This document shows, piece after piece, positions 28,311-40,100 of a stretch of DNA of 64,000 bases. The DNA is taken from NCBI GenBank assembly GCA_030063045.1, contig JAQSEB010000002.1, positions 4,154,001-4,218,000 of the forward strand. The letters run 5' to 3'. The stretch is from Pratylenchus scribneri (lineage: Eukaryota > Nematoda > Chromadorea > Rhabditida > Pratylenchidae). The position numbers and the translations under genes are program-made. The notes beneath the pieces were generated by a model. That model was not told where the DNA came from. It was given only the letters and a program-made list of their open reading frames with translations, and searched no databases. The number at the start of each line of letters is the position of its first letter. The first letter of the stretch is position 1.

Positions 28311-30685
28311 ATGGACTTTGATAGTTTGAAGAATATGAATCCTTCAGAGAGGCAAGAATTAATGCGGAAATTGGCGGAAATTGTAACCATTTTTTTAAAT
28401 AAAATTTTATTAAATTTAAACAATTAAGGATGCAAAAGCGAAAGCCGATGCGGCGCTGGAGGCTGAAAAGAAGAAGAAGGCGGCGGTATTGGAGGCCGAA
28501 AATGGAGGAAAATTGAGCGATTTGGCGACAAAAAGGGATGGACTCGCTTCGGAAATCAATGCTCTCGAAGCTCGAGCGGTTTATAATTTTTTTATTACCA
28601 TATTTTTATATTTTCTTTTTAGGCTCAACTAAAGGCCGAACTGGATAAAGGCGAGGCGGATGTGGTATTTTTGAATTATTTTTTAAATATACAAAAAAAT
28701 TTTTTAATTTGAGGAAATTGAGTTGAAGGCGCTCAATGTTCGCAAAGAAGAGCTCATTGTTCGGAAAGAAAGGCTCAAACGCCGAAGGAATACTGAATGG
28801 GTAATTATTTTTTTTATTATTTCATTAAAATGTTTTTTTTCGTCTCAGAAGGACCTTCTTTCGGACATTCGGCATAAAAAAACCGAATTGGAAACGACGG
28901 AAAAAGAAATAGGAGCCATTCAAAAGGTATTTTTTAAATGAGCAAAAAAAAATAAAATTAATTGAATATTAAATAATTTAGGTTCAATCCACTCCTCCGG
29001 CTCATGCTCAAATTATGGCGAACGCACTTCCACCTCATGCTGAGCAGGTTTTGACGACCGCACGTCCGCCAATACGTCAACGTCTGGTTGCGGTAATTAT
29101 TTTTTATAAAAAACAAAATTGAGTATTTTTTTCTAGTCAAAAATTGGGCAAAATGGCGAAGGGTCTTCATCCACCTCAAAACGGTCTCCGATTCCAGCGA
29201 CAACCGAGGGCGGCGGAAGCATTGGAAGTTCATTGGATGAGGTGGGTTATTATTCTTTTTTTTTAATTGACTTAATCGCTCTTTTTCTTTTTAGAATGAT
29301 CCACCGGGACAAGGGTTTGATCCAACCATCCCCATTGTAAGTCTTTATATTTTTAATGAGCAAATAAAAAAATGTTTTTTTTCAGCCTCCAAAATGCGGG
29401 TTGGCAAATGATCCGAGCGGAATTGAGCGTGTAAGTTTTGTTTTTCTTTATTTAATAAAATTAACAAAAAAATATAGTGCTTGCGCTGTTTCATGGCTGT
29501 CAATTTGGCTAAAATGTCAAATTACAACAGACATAGGAAAACATGCGAGGTAGAGAGCAAAAAAAAGGGGATTTTTAATTAAGTAAAAAATTTTTAGGCA
29601 ATGCTCGATCTGGAGATAATGGGAGAGAGAGAGAAGAATAGAGGGTTGACCGTGGGGAGAAGAGGGAAAAGAGCAAAGCCGAAGCCGGCAAATGAATTTG
29701 AAGAGGTTCAACCGTCAAAGGTATTTTTTTTTTAAAAAAATGAGTATTTTGATTAAAAATTTTTTTAGAAGATCAAGCCCGAAAACAAAGACGATGATGA
29801 GGACACCGATGGACGCTCAATTTCGGATCAATTGTCTGTTGCCGATGGAGGAATTGAGGATGGCACCAATGGAGGAATTGAGCTTCAGGTGAGAAATTTA
29901 TTTATTTATTTTTAATTGAGTAAAACTAATATTAAAGGGAGCCGTCATCATTACAAATGGTATGGATGGCGCCGTTGGGCTCATTCCGAACGTCATCGAC
30001 AACAACACCACCAACGACAATTCCGCCAATGTCGAGACCGGTCCAAAGAATGTGGAGGCAATTGAGGCTAAACCGCATGAGGTACAAATAGATTTTTTTT
30101 TATTAAATGAGTAAATTTTATTATTTTAGACCAGCCCAAAGAAGGTGGAGACAATTGAGGCCAACCCGAACCCAGAGAAGGTGGAGGAAAATGAGACCAA
30201 ACCGGATGATGATGAGGTAAAAAATGGATATTTTATTAAATGAGTTAATTGGTATTATTTAATTTAGTCATCATTCTTTTTTGGGACTCCTCCAAATTAT
30301 GATCGGGTAGAAAATTTTTATTTTTTTAATTTTGTATTGTATTTAATGAGTTATTTTTTTTTCAGTCAATCAGCGAAGTGACCCATCCAAAATATGCTCG
30401 ATCGCTTCTTGAAACGGAGGATCCAAAGGTAAATGAGATTTTTTTTAATTGAGCATTATATTAAATGAGCTATTTTAGATGGCAATGCCAGGCACATCGG
30501 AGGTGAAAGAAGAAAAGAAGGAGGTGGTCGGGAAGGCAACTCAATTGGCGGAAGCTGGATCATTAGCATCGTTGATTGAGGTAAAAAATTGAGGAAAATT
30601 GTTAAAATAATTTTAATTAATAAATAAGATGGCAAAGGAACTTGCGAAAAAACAGGGAAAGACAATCAGAATGGTTTTTGATTGA
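28311..30685 (+). CDS. 18-exon coiled-coil/C2HC-finger protein, all introns phase 0
   Basis: Exons: 28311-28382, 28429-28578, 28623-28664, 28714-28800, 28849-28926, 28982-29092, 29137-29241, 29295-29336, 29386-29430, 29478-29549, 29598-29720, 29769-29888, 29938-30081, 30130-30216, 30268-30306, 30366-30428, 30479-30580, 30629-30685. The 17 introns are 44-59 bp, GT..AG, and every one is phase 0, so each exon (39-150 nt) can be skipped without changing frame. The product is 512 residues. Residues 1-140 are a charged coiled coil. Exon 10 is one C2HC-like finger (Cys 245, Cys 248, His 263, Cys 267). The rest is acidic and low complexity, with repeated KKVE and IEA units. There is no signal peptide and no known family. 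The exon model rests on continuous frame and splice sites. Confidence 0.75.
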
Positions 30686-31066
30686 ATTGAATGCGTGGGG
30701 AAAAAGATGAAAGAAGGAAGACAAATCCATTCCGACCAACCCCTTTTCCAATCAAAAAATCTCCCTACTCCTCACCTCATAAAATCGATCTGGCTCATTT
30801 ATTTTTTTTAATTAATTTCAATAAACGAAATCTCTCCCTCAACAACATGTTAATTTTTGACTCAATTTTGTTTTTTAAATATAATCTTTCATTCATTATT
30901 TTAATTTGTTTAATTCATTTAATTTGTTCAGTTCATTTATTTTAAATATCCAAAGAATAAAATTGATACAACCAAATTTTTTATTGGAAGGAAAATTGAT
31001 TTATTATTATTCAAATTAATTTTCATTTTTTTGTTCACCATTAATCATCATCATCATCAACGCCAT
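30686..31066. other. Noncoding interval before the right terminal repeat
   Basis: AT-rich 3' region of the 18-exon gene with no further gene. A (ATC)n tract at 31040-31060 mirrors a related tract just inside the left repeat. Confidence 0.55.
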
Positions 31067-31637
31067 TGGGTTGGCTCAATTCCCCTCCATTCCCTCCATT
31101 GCTTCGCACCTAAAAATGGAAATTGAGGGGAAAGGGGGATCATTAATCATCATCATTTTATCCATTCCCTCAAATCCATTCCCTCCTCTTACCAATTTTT
31201 CCCGCCAAAAAAATTGGTTGGCCAACGGTCATTCCAAAACTGGTCCACATCCATTGGCTCTTTTTTTTTCCCGCCAAAAATTGGCAATGGTCAATGGTCA
31301 TCCCGCTCAATTTGGGGTAAGGGGGGCCAGAGAAATCTCACCACCGATTTCTCTGGTTTGCTTCGGCTGCGCCTCGCTAACGGCAGTCGGCTGGGCGGCC
31401 GGCGGCGACAAAACACAGCGGGTGGTCTGGGTCCGAACTGAAAAGAAAGGGAAATTTGAAGTCATCGAATAGGCAGAGGCTCTCTTCCCCTCCAAGGAGG
31501 GAAAGAGGGGGGACCATCTGGCATAAAAAAAAGTAATCGAATAGGTATAGGCCTACCCCCAAAAAAGGAAGCCTACAGGCGTTGGCCAGGAAAAATGCCT
31601 TAGTCCCGTTTGACCCCCTGGGGTTTAAGTACCTACT
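31067..31637 (-). repeat. Right terminal inverted repeat (571 bp)
   Basis: Reverse complement of 2341-2911, ending GGGTTTAAGTACCTACT. It contains the same 11-bp-stem hairpin (31327-31356). Frames here (for example 31071-31472) mirror those of the left repeat and are not called. Confidence 0.95.
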
Positions 31638-31643
31638 AGAATA
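31638..31643. repeat. Right target-site duplication AGAATA
   Basis: Identical to 2335-2340 and directly adjacent to the CT end of the element. Confidence 0.93.
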
Positions 31644-32290
31644 TTAAAACTTGGCGAACATTTTCCGGAAAGAATATTAAAACTTGACGAACATTTTCCG
31701 GAAAGAAATATTAAAACTTGGCGAACATTTTCCGGAAAGAATTAAAACTTGGCGAACATTTTCCGGAAAGAAATATTAAAACTTGGCGAACATTTTCCGG
31801 AAAGAAATATTAAAACTTGGCGAACATTTTCCGAAAAGAATTAAAACTTGGCGAACATTTTCCGGAAAGAAATAAAACTTGGCGAACATTTTCCGGAAAG
31901 AAATATTAAAACTTGGCGAACATTTTCCGGAAAGAAATATTAAAACTTGGCGAACATTTTCCGGAAAGAAATATTAAAACTTGGCGAACATTTTACGGAA
32001 AGAAATATTAAAACTTGGCGAACATTTTCCGGAAAGATTTAAAACTTGGCGAACATTTTCCGGAAAGAATAATAAAACTTGGCGAACATTTTCGGGAAAG
32101 AAATATTAAAACTTGGCGAACATTTTCCGGAAAGAAATATTAGAACTTGGCGAACATTTTCCGGAAAGAAATATTAAAACTTGGCGAACATTTTCCGGAA
32201 AGAAATATTAAAACTTGGCGAACATTTTCCGGAAAGATTTAAAACTTGGCGAACATTTTCCGGAAAGAAATATTAAAACTTGGCGAACAT
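31644..32290 (+). repeat. 33-bp minisatellite array (insertion target), about 20 units
   Basis: Head-to-tail units of roughly AACTTGGCGAACATTTTCC plus GGAAAGAAATATTAA, varying between 26 and 34 bp. Each carries the palindromic core TTCCGGAA. This is the continuation of the stretch at 2285-2340. Confidence 0.95.
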
Positions 32291-34117
32291 TTACCCAAAT
32301 CAATGTTGAGGAAAAAGCGCTTTTTTAACAAATTATTTTAATATTTCAAAATAGAAAACCACTTTTTATTAGAGCTTTAAAATGGGAATATTGCCTTACT
32401 GAATTTGTTGCTTCTTTCTCGAGGTATGGCACAAAAAATGGCACAAATATTCAATCATCATATTTGGATTCTGGCAAATTGAAAATGCCTCTGGGATCGC
32501 TCATCTTTTCCTTCCATCGAATGTTCCTTTGATTTATTTAATTGGATGAATTTGAAGCAAATTGTTGAAATTTATTGGAATAATTTTAAATTTCGATGCC
32601 AAAAACCGGTCTCGATCTTCAACATGGTGCTTCGACCGGATAAAGGCGGAGCACAACACGAGAAAACCGGACTGGAAATTTCGGCATTTTATGTGGGAGG
32701 AAAATTTTAATTTTTTTATTAGGAATTTATTCGGAAATATTTAAATTTTATTGTGAATTTTTTGGGAATTTTTGAAAATTTGTGTCGGAAGACGAGAAAG
32801 ATGGAAATTTGGGGACCATATTTTTTGATGATGAGTGATGAGATCGACGCAAGTGCGCGCAAAGTTTCCCCCTTTTCTGTCTTTCCTTCACTGGTCGAGA
32901 CGGCTGCTGTGGCTGGCTTTATGCCGTTGTTATGGTTTCATAAAGCCCAAGGCTTTGTGGGGCCAGTTGGGATGGAGTATATTAGCAGCAGCTTTTGGCA
33001 ATGTTTTTATTAAAAATGGGATGAAGAAGTGAAGAAAGGGGGAAAGGAGGAGGATAAGGATATATATTCTTCTTTTGCACCCAAGTCAAAAACTTCATTG
33101 GACAAAGTGCCATCGATGGGGGAGGGGATAAGCCGTGTGTGCTGTTCCTCGCGACATTTTGGATCGTTTTGATGGTTGCCATGGTCACACACTGATGAAT
33201 ATGAATATTGGTTGGTGTGAATTGGCCATCAGAGAATTTTTGGGGAAGAAGACAAATTAACTTGGAGGAAATGATCAGAGGGGCTTTTATTTTCACTTCA
33301 TCAAATTAATTCCATTCTGTCTTCTTTGAATTCAGAAGCATATTTCCAGGACCTCTACTGCAGATATGCCCTTAGGGTTTGGTCCACCCTCTAGTTTTGA
33401 TCAATTATTTTTCCTTGGTTGCCATCGATTTGGTCGTACTTTTGGCCATAATTTTTAAAAAAATAAGTAATCCTGGAAGGCGATGTACCATTAAAAAGAC
33501 CTACCTATTGAAGAGGGGGTTTTCAATTTTTTAATTGTAAATGGATTTTCCCTAGGTTGAGAAGCAAATTATTCCAACCCAATTCCATTTCATTTCCCAT
33601 CAAAAATAAATTTTTCAATATTTTTTTTTATTAAAACAATATTCAATCTTTTGTGCTGTTCTGTTGTACAATAATTCTAAAAATGTGTGTACGATGAATA
33701 TGAGAGAATAATAATATGAGAAAAAATGGCTTAAAATTTATATGTGAATTTGGGATGGGGGAAAAGCAATATAAAAATGTGAACAATAAAATAAAATAAT
33801 TAATTAGAATAGAAAATTTGTATGAATCGATTATGTGTGAAAGGATTTGTGGTACCATCAAAATGTTGAAAAAATTTGAATAAAAAATAAAAATTTGGGA
33901 AAAGCAAAATAAGCAAAAAAAAAACAAGTAGAAAATTGGCTCGAAAAGCAATGATGAGGGGGAATTTGGGGAAGTATTTTTAGAAAGGAGGAAAATTACC
34001 CGTTTTTTGAATTTGGATGTGGAGGGGGAGTTAAGTAAAATGGCAAGTGGGGAACTCGGGGGTTTAAATATCACTGGTTTTGATTGTATTTTGGTTTGAA
34101 TTCTTCCATATTTCGGA
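32291..34117. other. Intergenic, no supported gene
   Basis: Frames at 32753-33013 (plus) and 32982-33296 (minus) have a less AT-rich composition, but no domain, splice pattern or start context supports them. A decayed exon around 32820-33000 is possible. The end of the interval is AT-rich and contains the 3' region of MED13. Confidence 0.5.
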
Positions 34118-37100
34118 CTATGTCCGGCCATAGAATGAAGCAATTGCCTGGGCCAAACGCAACACTGCTTGCATATGAATTGGAAGGCATGAACAACGGG
34201 AGCCGGTCACTGAATCCAGGGAGAGCCAACTTAGTGCATTCTGCGTTTCCAGTGCAAATCTGTGAATAAAATTGGAGAGAAATTAGAATAAAATTCTGTC
34301 AATTTTGTCTATGTCAATAATGCCTAAAGCCTTTCATCCTACCGTATCCCCCCCCCACTTTTTGCCACTTCGTCAACCTATCAATCAAATATTGGCACTA
34401 ATACCTAATAAGGCCTTTTTCTATTCATCCTACTGTACCCCCACTTTTCGCCTAATCGCCCTGTCATTGTCACCTCACCATATCAATCAAATATTGCCCT
34501 GGGATCTGCCATTTTAATCCCATCCTTTTTTGCTTTTGGTCCTTCACATTTTATAACATTTTCCCCATAATAAATAAAGAATAACGTGTATAGTCGAGTG
34601 TCCCTTCTTTATTCCTATCCCGTTCATTGGGCCACTGGGAGCTTAGGTCTCCGGTGCAAGCGAAAGGCCCGTTATACGAGAGCCTAGATTAATTAGTAGG
34701 GTTGTTCAAAGTTGGTTTCGGTTTGAGAAAATCGATGAAATTTAAAACCGAAATTGGGAATTTTTGGCAAATTAAACCGAATTGCCGAAATCCTGGTTTT
34801 TATACCGACTTTTAATAATTTTATGGATTAAAACTAATAAATATGATTTATATTTTAATTTGGTGCCCACCTTAGCACTTCATCCGTGCTGGCCATGTCG
34901 AGTGGATGCGGTGCATGTTGTTCACTTGGTGCCGCCATTGTTGCCGGTGTTGTGGTTGTTGATGTGCCCGTAACGCCGCCGGCTTTGTTTGTTGTGGCCG
35001 ATTGTTGGTATTCGTCGGATTGAAGCAAATTTGTGGAATTGATATGCAATGAACTTTTCAAATGTGCCAAGCGGCGTTGCCGAATTGACGGTGAACAATT
35101 GGACCAGAAGGCGGCCAGCCCTGAGCACATTTCGCCCTCCGGGCATGTCCAAACTGGTGCAGTCGATATTGTGAATCCAATGGCCATTGGTTGATTGTCG
35201 ATTGGGGCTTCTTCTTCTACAAAATTTTAGAGAATAATTTTATCACTTTCTCTCAGGTTTAATTGGAAAGTTTATTTTGCTTCCAGTTGTTCTAGAAGAT
35301 TTAATTTTTATTCCGGTTGTTCCGGAAAGTTTTATTTTTTTTTTATATTCCGGTTGTTCCGGAAAGTTTTATTTTTTGTTCCGGAAAGTTTTATTTTTTG
35401 TTCCGGTTGTTCCGGAAAGTTTTATTTTTTGTTCCGGAAAGTTTTATTTTTTGTTCCGGAAAGTTTTATTTTTTGTTCCGGAAAGTTTTATTTTTTGTTC
35501 CGGAAAGTTTTATTTTTTGTTCCGGAAAGTTTATTTTTTGTTCCGGAAAGTTGTTCCGGAAAGTTTTATTTTTTGTTCCGGAAAGTTTATTTTTTGTTCC
35601 GGAAAGTTGTTCCGGAAAGTTTTATTTGTTGTTCCGGAAAGTTTTATTTTTTGTTCCGGAAAGTTTTATTTTTTGTTCCGGAAAGTTTATTTTTTGTTCC
35701 GGAAAGTTGTTCCGGAAAGTTTTATTTTTTGTTCCGGAAAGTTTATTTTTTGTTCCGGGCCCTTGTTTTACAGATTTATTTAATTATAATTACACAGTTT
35801 CAGAAAAGATTCAAAAATTTAATCCATCCATAATTATTTTAATAATATTCAATTTCTATATTTTTAGGAAATGCAAATGAACGTTCTTTGTACCAACCAA
35901 TGATGTCCCCAAAAATTAACCAACCATTTCTGGCGCTTTCCTCGAACTCCAAACCCTCGAGCAAGCCGTCCATTCCTTCTGGTGGTTCGTCTCCGCCAAA
36001 ATTACGCATAAAATCGGTAAGTTCATCGTCTATTCCTCCGTGAAGTATGTCCTCTTGTTGATGCAATGATACATTCAGGATGGTCTGAAAAATGCATTTA
36101 AATCAGTTTTTAAACCATTTTCATTTAAAATTCAATATTAATAATTCAAAAAAAAAATCCAAAATAAAATTTTTATTCGATTATCAAAAAATTTACCGTA
36201 AATGTTCTTTTATTTCCCCCCTCTCTAATAATTACCCACCCTCGACCGACTTTGAGTACCCATACCCATATCTTCCGTCAAGGTGAATTTAAAAATTTTA
36301 TTCCAATTTCTTAATTCCCTAAAAAGGCTAAAGTTCTATAAAATCCGTATAATTTGTTCAAAGATGTCCCAAAAAATTAAGGAGTTAGACCCCAATTTTC
36401 TGAATTTTTGAGTGGGTGAAAAATAATTCCCTATAGGAAAATAAAAGAGCATATAAAAATGTAATTGTAAACCAACCGGGAAAACAACAATATGCGTCAG
36501 CGTGCGATCTTCTAGTGCCTGTTGTTGCCATTGTTGTGCCTGCAGGGAGGACTGCTTTCCTCCATTTTTGGTGCCGCCTCCAATTTTGCCTCCGGCTAAA
36601 TTTGCCGTATTTCCAATTCCAATGTTTGCACCAATTCCACCGCCCATTTGGCCATCCCCGCCATTCAACGGCATTCCATTGTGCGATCCAAATACCCGTA
36701 AATGTGGCTCCGGTTCGGTGGAAATCAGGCAAGCCGACAAGATTGCCGGTGCCTCTTGCCATCCGTGCGAATTTGAACAGGCAGAACAGTTTGAGGCGAA
36801 GGCCAGTCCATCAGAAGATTGGGTCATCAAATTTTCGGCAGTGCGATTATTTTTCAGTGAGGAATTGTAGGCACGCAAATTCCTTTTGGACAGCAGCTCA
36901 TTCCATATTTTGAATTCACCGTGGCCCAATTTGCCCATTCGGCTAATAATCAAACGCCACTGATGCACTTCTTGGCCGAGGATCTGTTGGGAAAATGGTT
37001 AAAAATTAATTTTGATTTAATGTTTTGAATGAGAAATATTTGATTTGAAGAATAAATTACTAAAATGCCGAAAAATTGTAAAGGTTCAGTAGTTTATCCT

Positions 37101-40100
37101 AGACTCATAAATCTTATATCTAATCGATTAATCTTGTCAAGACACATTATTTGATTATATTTTGGCTTTTGGGTTTGGGCTTAATAAATTATTCTTAGTT
37201 TTGAACCATTAAACCAAAATGTGGTTTAAACCGGTTTAAAACCCTTTAATTGTTGACCAAACCATAACCAAATTATATACCATTCAATGCGTCTTCTTGA
37301 CCAGTTCTATCCAATTTTTGGTATATTTGGTTTGTAAATATGTGGGTCAAACCCTCCTTAAACCAATTATCTAACCTATACTTATTTTGGCGCTTTTATT
37401 CGGATACTATTTTTTGAATGTGAAAAACTCACCACACTCTGAATGAAATGCCATAACCGCTGTAGGGCCTATGTTTATGGCGCCACTCTTTTTGGGGTTC
37501 TGTTGGCGGAAGTGCCGATGGAATTGCCAAATTGATCGATGCGGTGTCGAGCAGGGACCCACGTTCATCCGTAACCGCCGCACAAAGCATATCCTCTTTT
37601 GGCAGAAGGCAATATGTCATCAAAAGTATTCGATCTTCTGCATTGAACAATTGCAACTTTTGGCCATTTGTGATGGATTGAGGGCCACCAGCACCATTTT
37701 GAACATTTAATGGATTATTGTTGGAGAATTGGTTGAGGAAATTTATTGTTCGAGTAGGAGCCAGCAAATATGGGGAACAATTTTTCTAAAAATTGGCAAA
37801 AATTAATAGAATTTGACTTAAAAAAGAAACTACCTTAATAAATAGTGGATTTTCACCGAGCATTTGGAAAATATCCTTCATCCTTTCTCCGGTGCCGAAA
37901 CTTGTCATATCTTTAAATATTTATAAATTAGGCTTAAATAATTATAATCTACTTTTGGAGAGTGCTCCCATTGCAACCTCGGGATGCAATAATCGGGGCT
38001 GTGAATAAACCCTAAAAATATTTTTAATTATTTTCTATCCTTTTAAATAATTTTATTTTCCATTTTTTACTTACGTAAAAGCCAGTCGACGAAGTGAATC
38101 CCAGGCTGAACTCCTCTCTTTGTTGTTGCAATTTGTTTCAAAATGTTCATGGCCCATTCCAATAAATGCCACATAATCATAAATGTCACGCAATGGAATA
38201 ATTTCAAGCTGTAGTTGGGTTCGACGTTTGAATGGGAGGGTTGCAATGAACTCTGACAAAAAATATAAACTCATGAATCCATAAAATGACACAAACCATT
38301 CCATGCGCAAAACAATGCTGCCGTGGCCAATGTGCCCAAATGTTTTGCCGTATCTCCGGCGCCAGTGTCATTCCTTGAGCCGAGTTGTTGTCCAAATGGA
38401 TTTATGATGTACACAACAATTGTGTGCGGCAATTGGGGTGGCTCTTTTGCCAACTCAAATTCCACTTGTTCGCGAATATCCTTTGCCAATTTGTCCTCTC
38501 GTTTAGCCAGCTCATCCGCCGTTTCAATGCCCGATTGTGTGGCAGTATTTTCGGTCATATTTGAATTGGAAGAACTGCCTTGTAGATTTGGTACTGAAAT
38601 AAAATGTGTTTTTGGTAAATTAAAATGTGTTTTTGGTAAATTAAAATGTGTTTCGTCTTCCGTTTAATTAAAATGTGTTTCGTCTTCCGTTTAATTAAAA
38701 TGTGTTTTCGATTAATTAAATGTGTTTTCCGTTTAATTAAAATGTGTTTTCCGTTTAATTAAAATGTGTTTTCGTTTAATTAAAATGTGTTTTCGTTCGT
38801 TTAATTAAAATGTGTTTTCGATTAATTAAATGTGTTTTTGCTTAATTAAAATGTGTTTTCGATTAATTAAAATGTGTTTTAGTTAATTAAATGTGTTTTT
38901 GCTTAATTAAAATGTGTGTTCGATTAATTAAAATGTGTTTTAGTTAATTAAATGTGTTTTCGTTTAATTAAAATGTGTTTTCGATTAATTAAAATGTGTT
39001 TTAGTTAATTAAATGTGTTTTTGCATTTAATTAAGAGACTAATAAAATTAATAATTTGTCATTGGATTTGTTTTAATCGACAAATTACCTGAATTTGGTC
39101 CATTCCCAGCCGATGGTGATTGTTGTTGCCGTTGATGATGCAAAATCAAATTTGGAGAATATGCGGAAGCGGAGCCGGGACCTATAAAATAATTGAATAT
39201 GAATATGGACTAAATATTCCACAATTCACCTGTCATATTCTCATTTAATGCACCAGCAGCGGTGGATGCTGTCGCCGAAGCCGGTCCATTTGATGTGAAA
39301 AGCATTGTGCTGCCTCCTGGAACTGCCGGTGGTGGCATTGCATTCGCATCCGGTGGACTGGCCAACGATGTGGACAATGACCCTTGTTGTTGGCGATATG
39401 CGGACTCGAGATAGGCACGACGGTCAAAAACGGAATCCCGCCCAGAGAAATGTTGCATCAATTCATGGAAACATAATTCAACATAACTGAAGAGAAGTTG
39501 GGAATTATAAAGTAAAAAATAAAATTCACTTTTTAATTTGTTCCAAATTTTGCTCCCCAATTTGGCCGATAATGCGTGATTTGGCGAACAATTCGTTGTA
39601 AGCATGCGCAATTGCATTGATTGGCATGGAAGAAGCGGGTGATATTGACCGACCAACTCGGAATATGGCATCACGGGGTGTTTCCTTGGTATTCAGTCGA
39701 ATATGGGTGCCCAGTCGACACCGCTTCTCATACATACTGAAAAACAAATGAATAAATATTTAATTTGCCAAAAAAAATAATGAAACTACCGAAAAGTTAG
39801 ATCTCTTTAAGAAGTTTCATTTGATTTTATTCATTATGTTTTGGGTTGGATTTAACCAATTCTAACTTAGTTTTGAACCATTAAACCAAAATGTGGTTTA
39901 AACCGTAAACCCTTTAATTGCTGACCAAACCATAACCAAATTATATATTAGATATGTGTTTTGTGGATATAGGATAAACCCTTACCCTTAAACCACAAAA
40001 ACCATTATAATTATATTGATTTTATGCATTTTTTTGGTCAATTTCAATGCTTTTTTTGTCAATAAATTTTTTCCGACAAATTAAATAATAGATAATATTT

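Larger units (their letters stand above)
2341..31637. mobile_element. Complete Polinton/Maverick-type (adintovirus-like) element, 29,297 bp
   Basis: The boundaries are set by 571-bp terminal inverted repeats starting 5'-AG and by the 6-bp duplication AGAATA on both sides. Gene content supports the class: protein-primed PolB with OTU-like and zinc-finger N-terminus, F54H12.2-like major capsid protein, penton-like protein, pX-like core protein and adenain-like protease. Accessory genes include a PAZ protein, a possible ADP-ribosyl cyclase, a spliced RING protein, two spliced membrane proteins and an 18-exon coiled-coil gene. A 5.42-kb tandem duplication and a 612-bp duplication enlarge it; without them it would be about 23 kb. 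No integrase or packaging ATPase was found, which is abnormal for the class. Confidence 0.93.

Noticed and set aside
32753..33296. Overlapping frames on both strands near 32.8-33.3 kb
   Set aside because: No domain, no splice continuity and no start context; a decayed exon is possible but not supported.
35277..35880. Three overlapping frames of 133-187 codons rich in FCSGKFYFLF
   Set aside because: All three phases are open because the minisatellite unit has no stops. The array is intronic in MED13.
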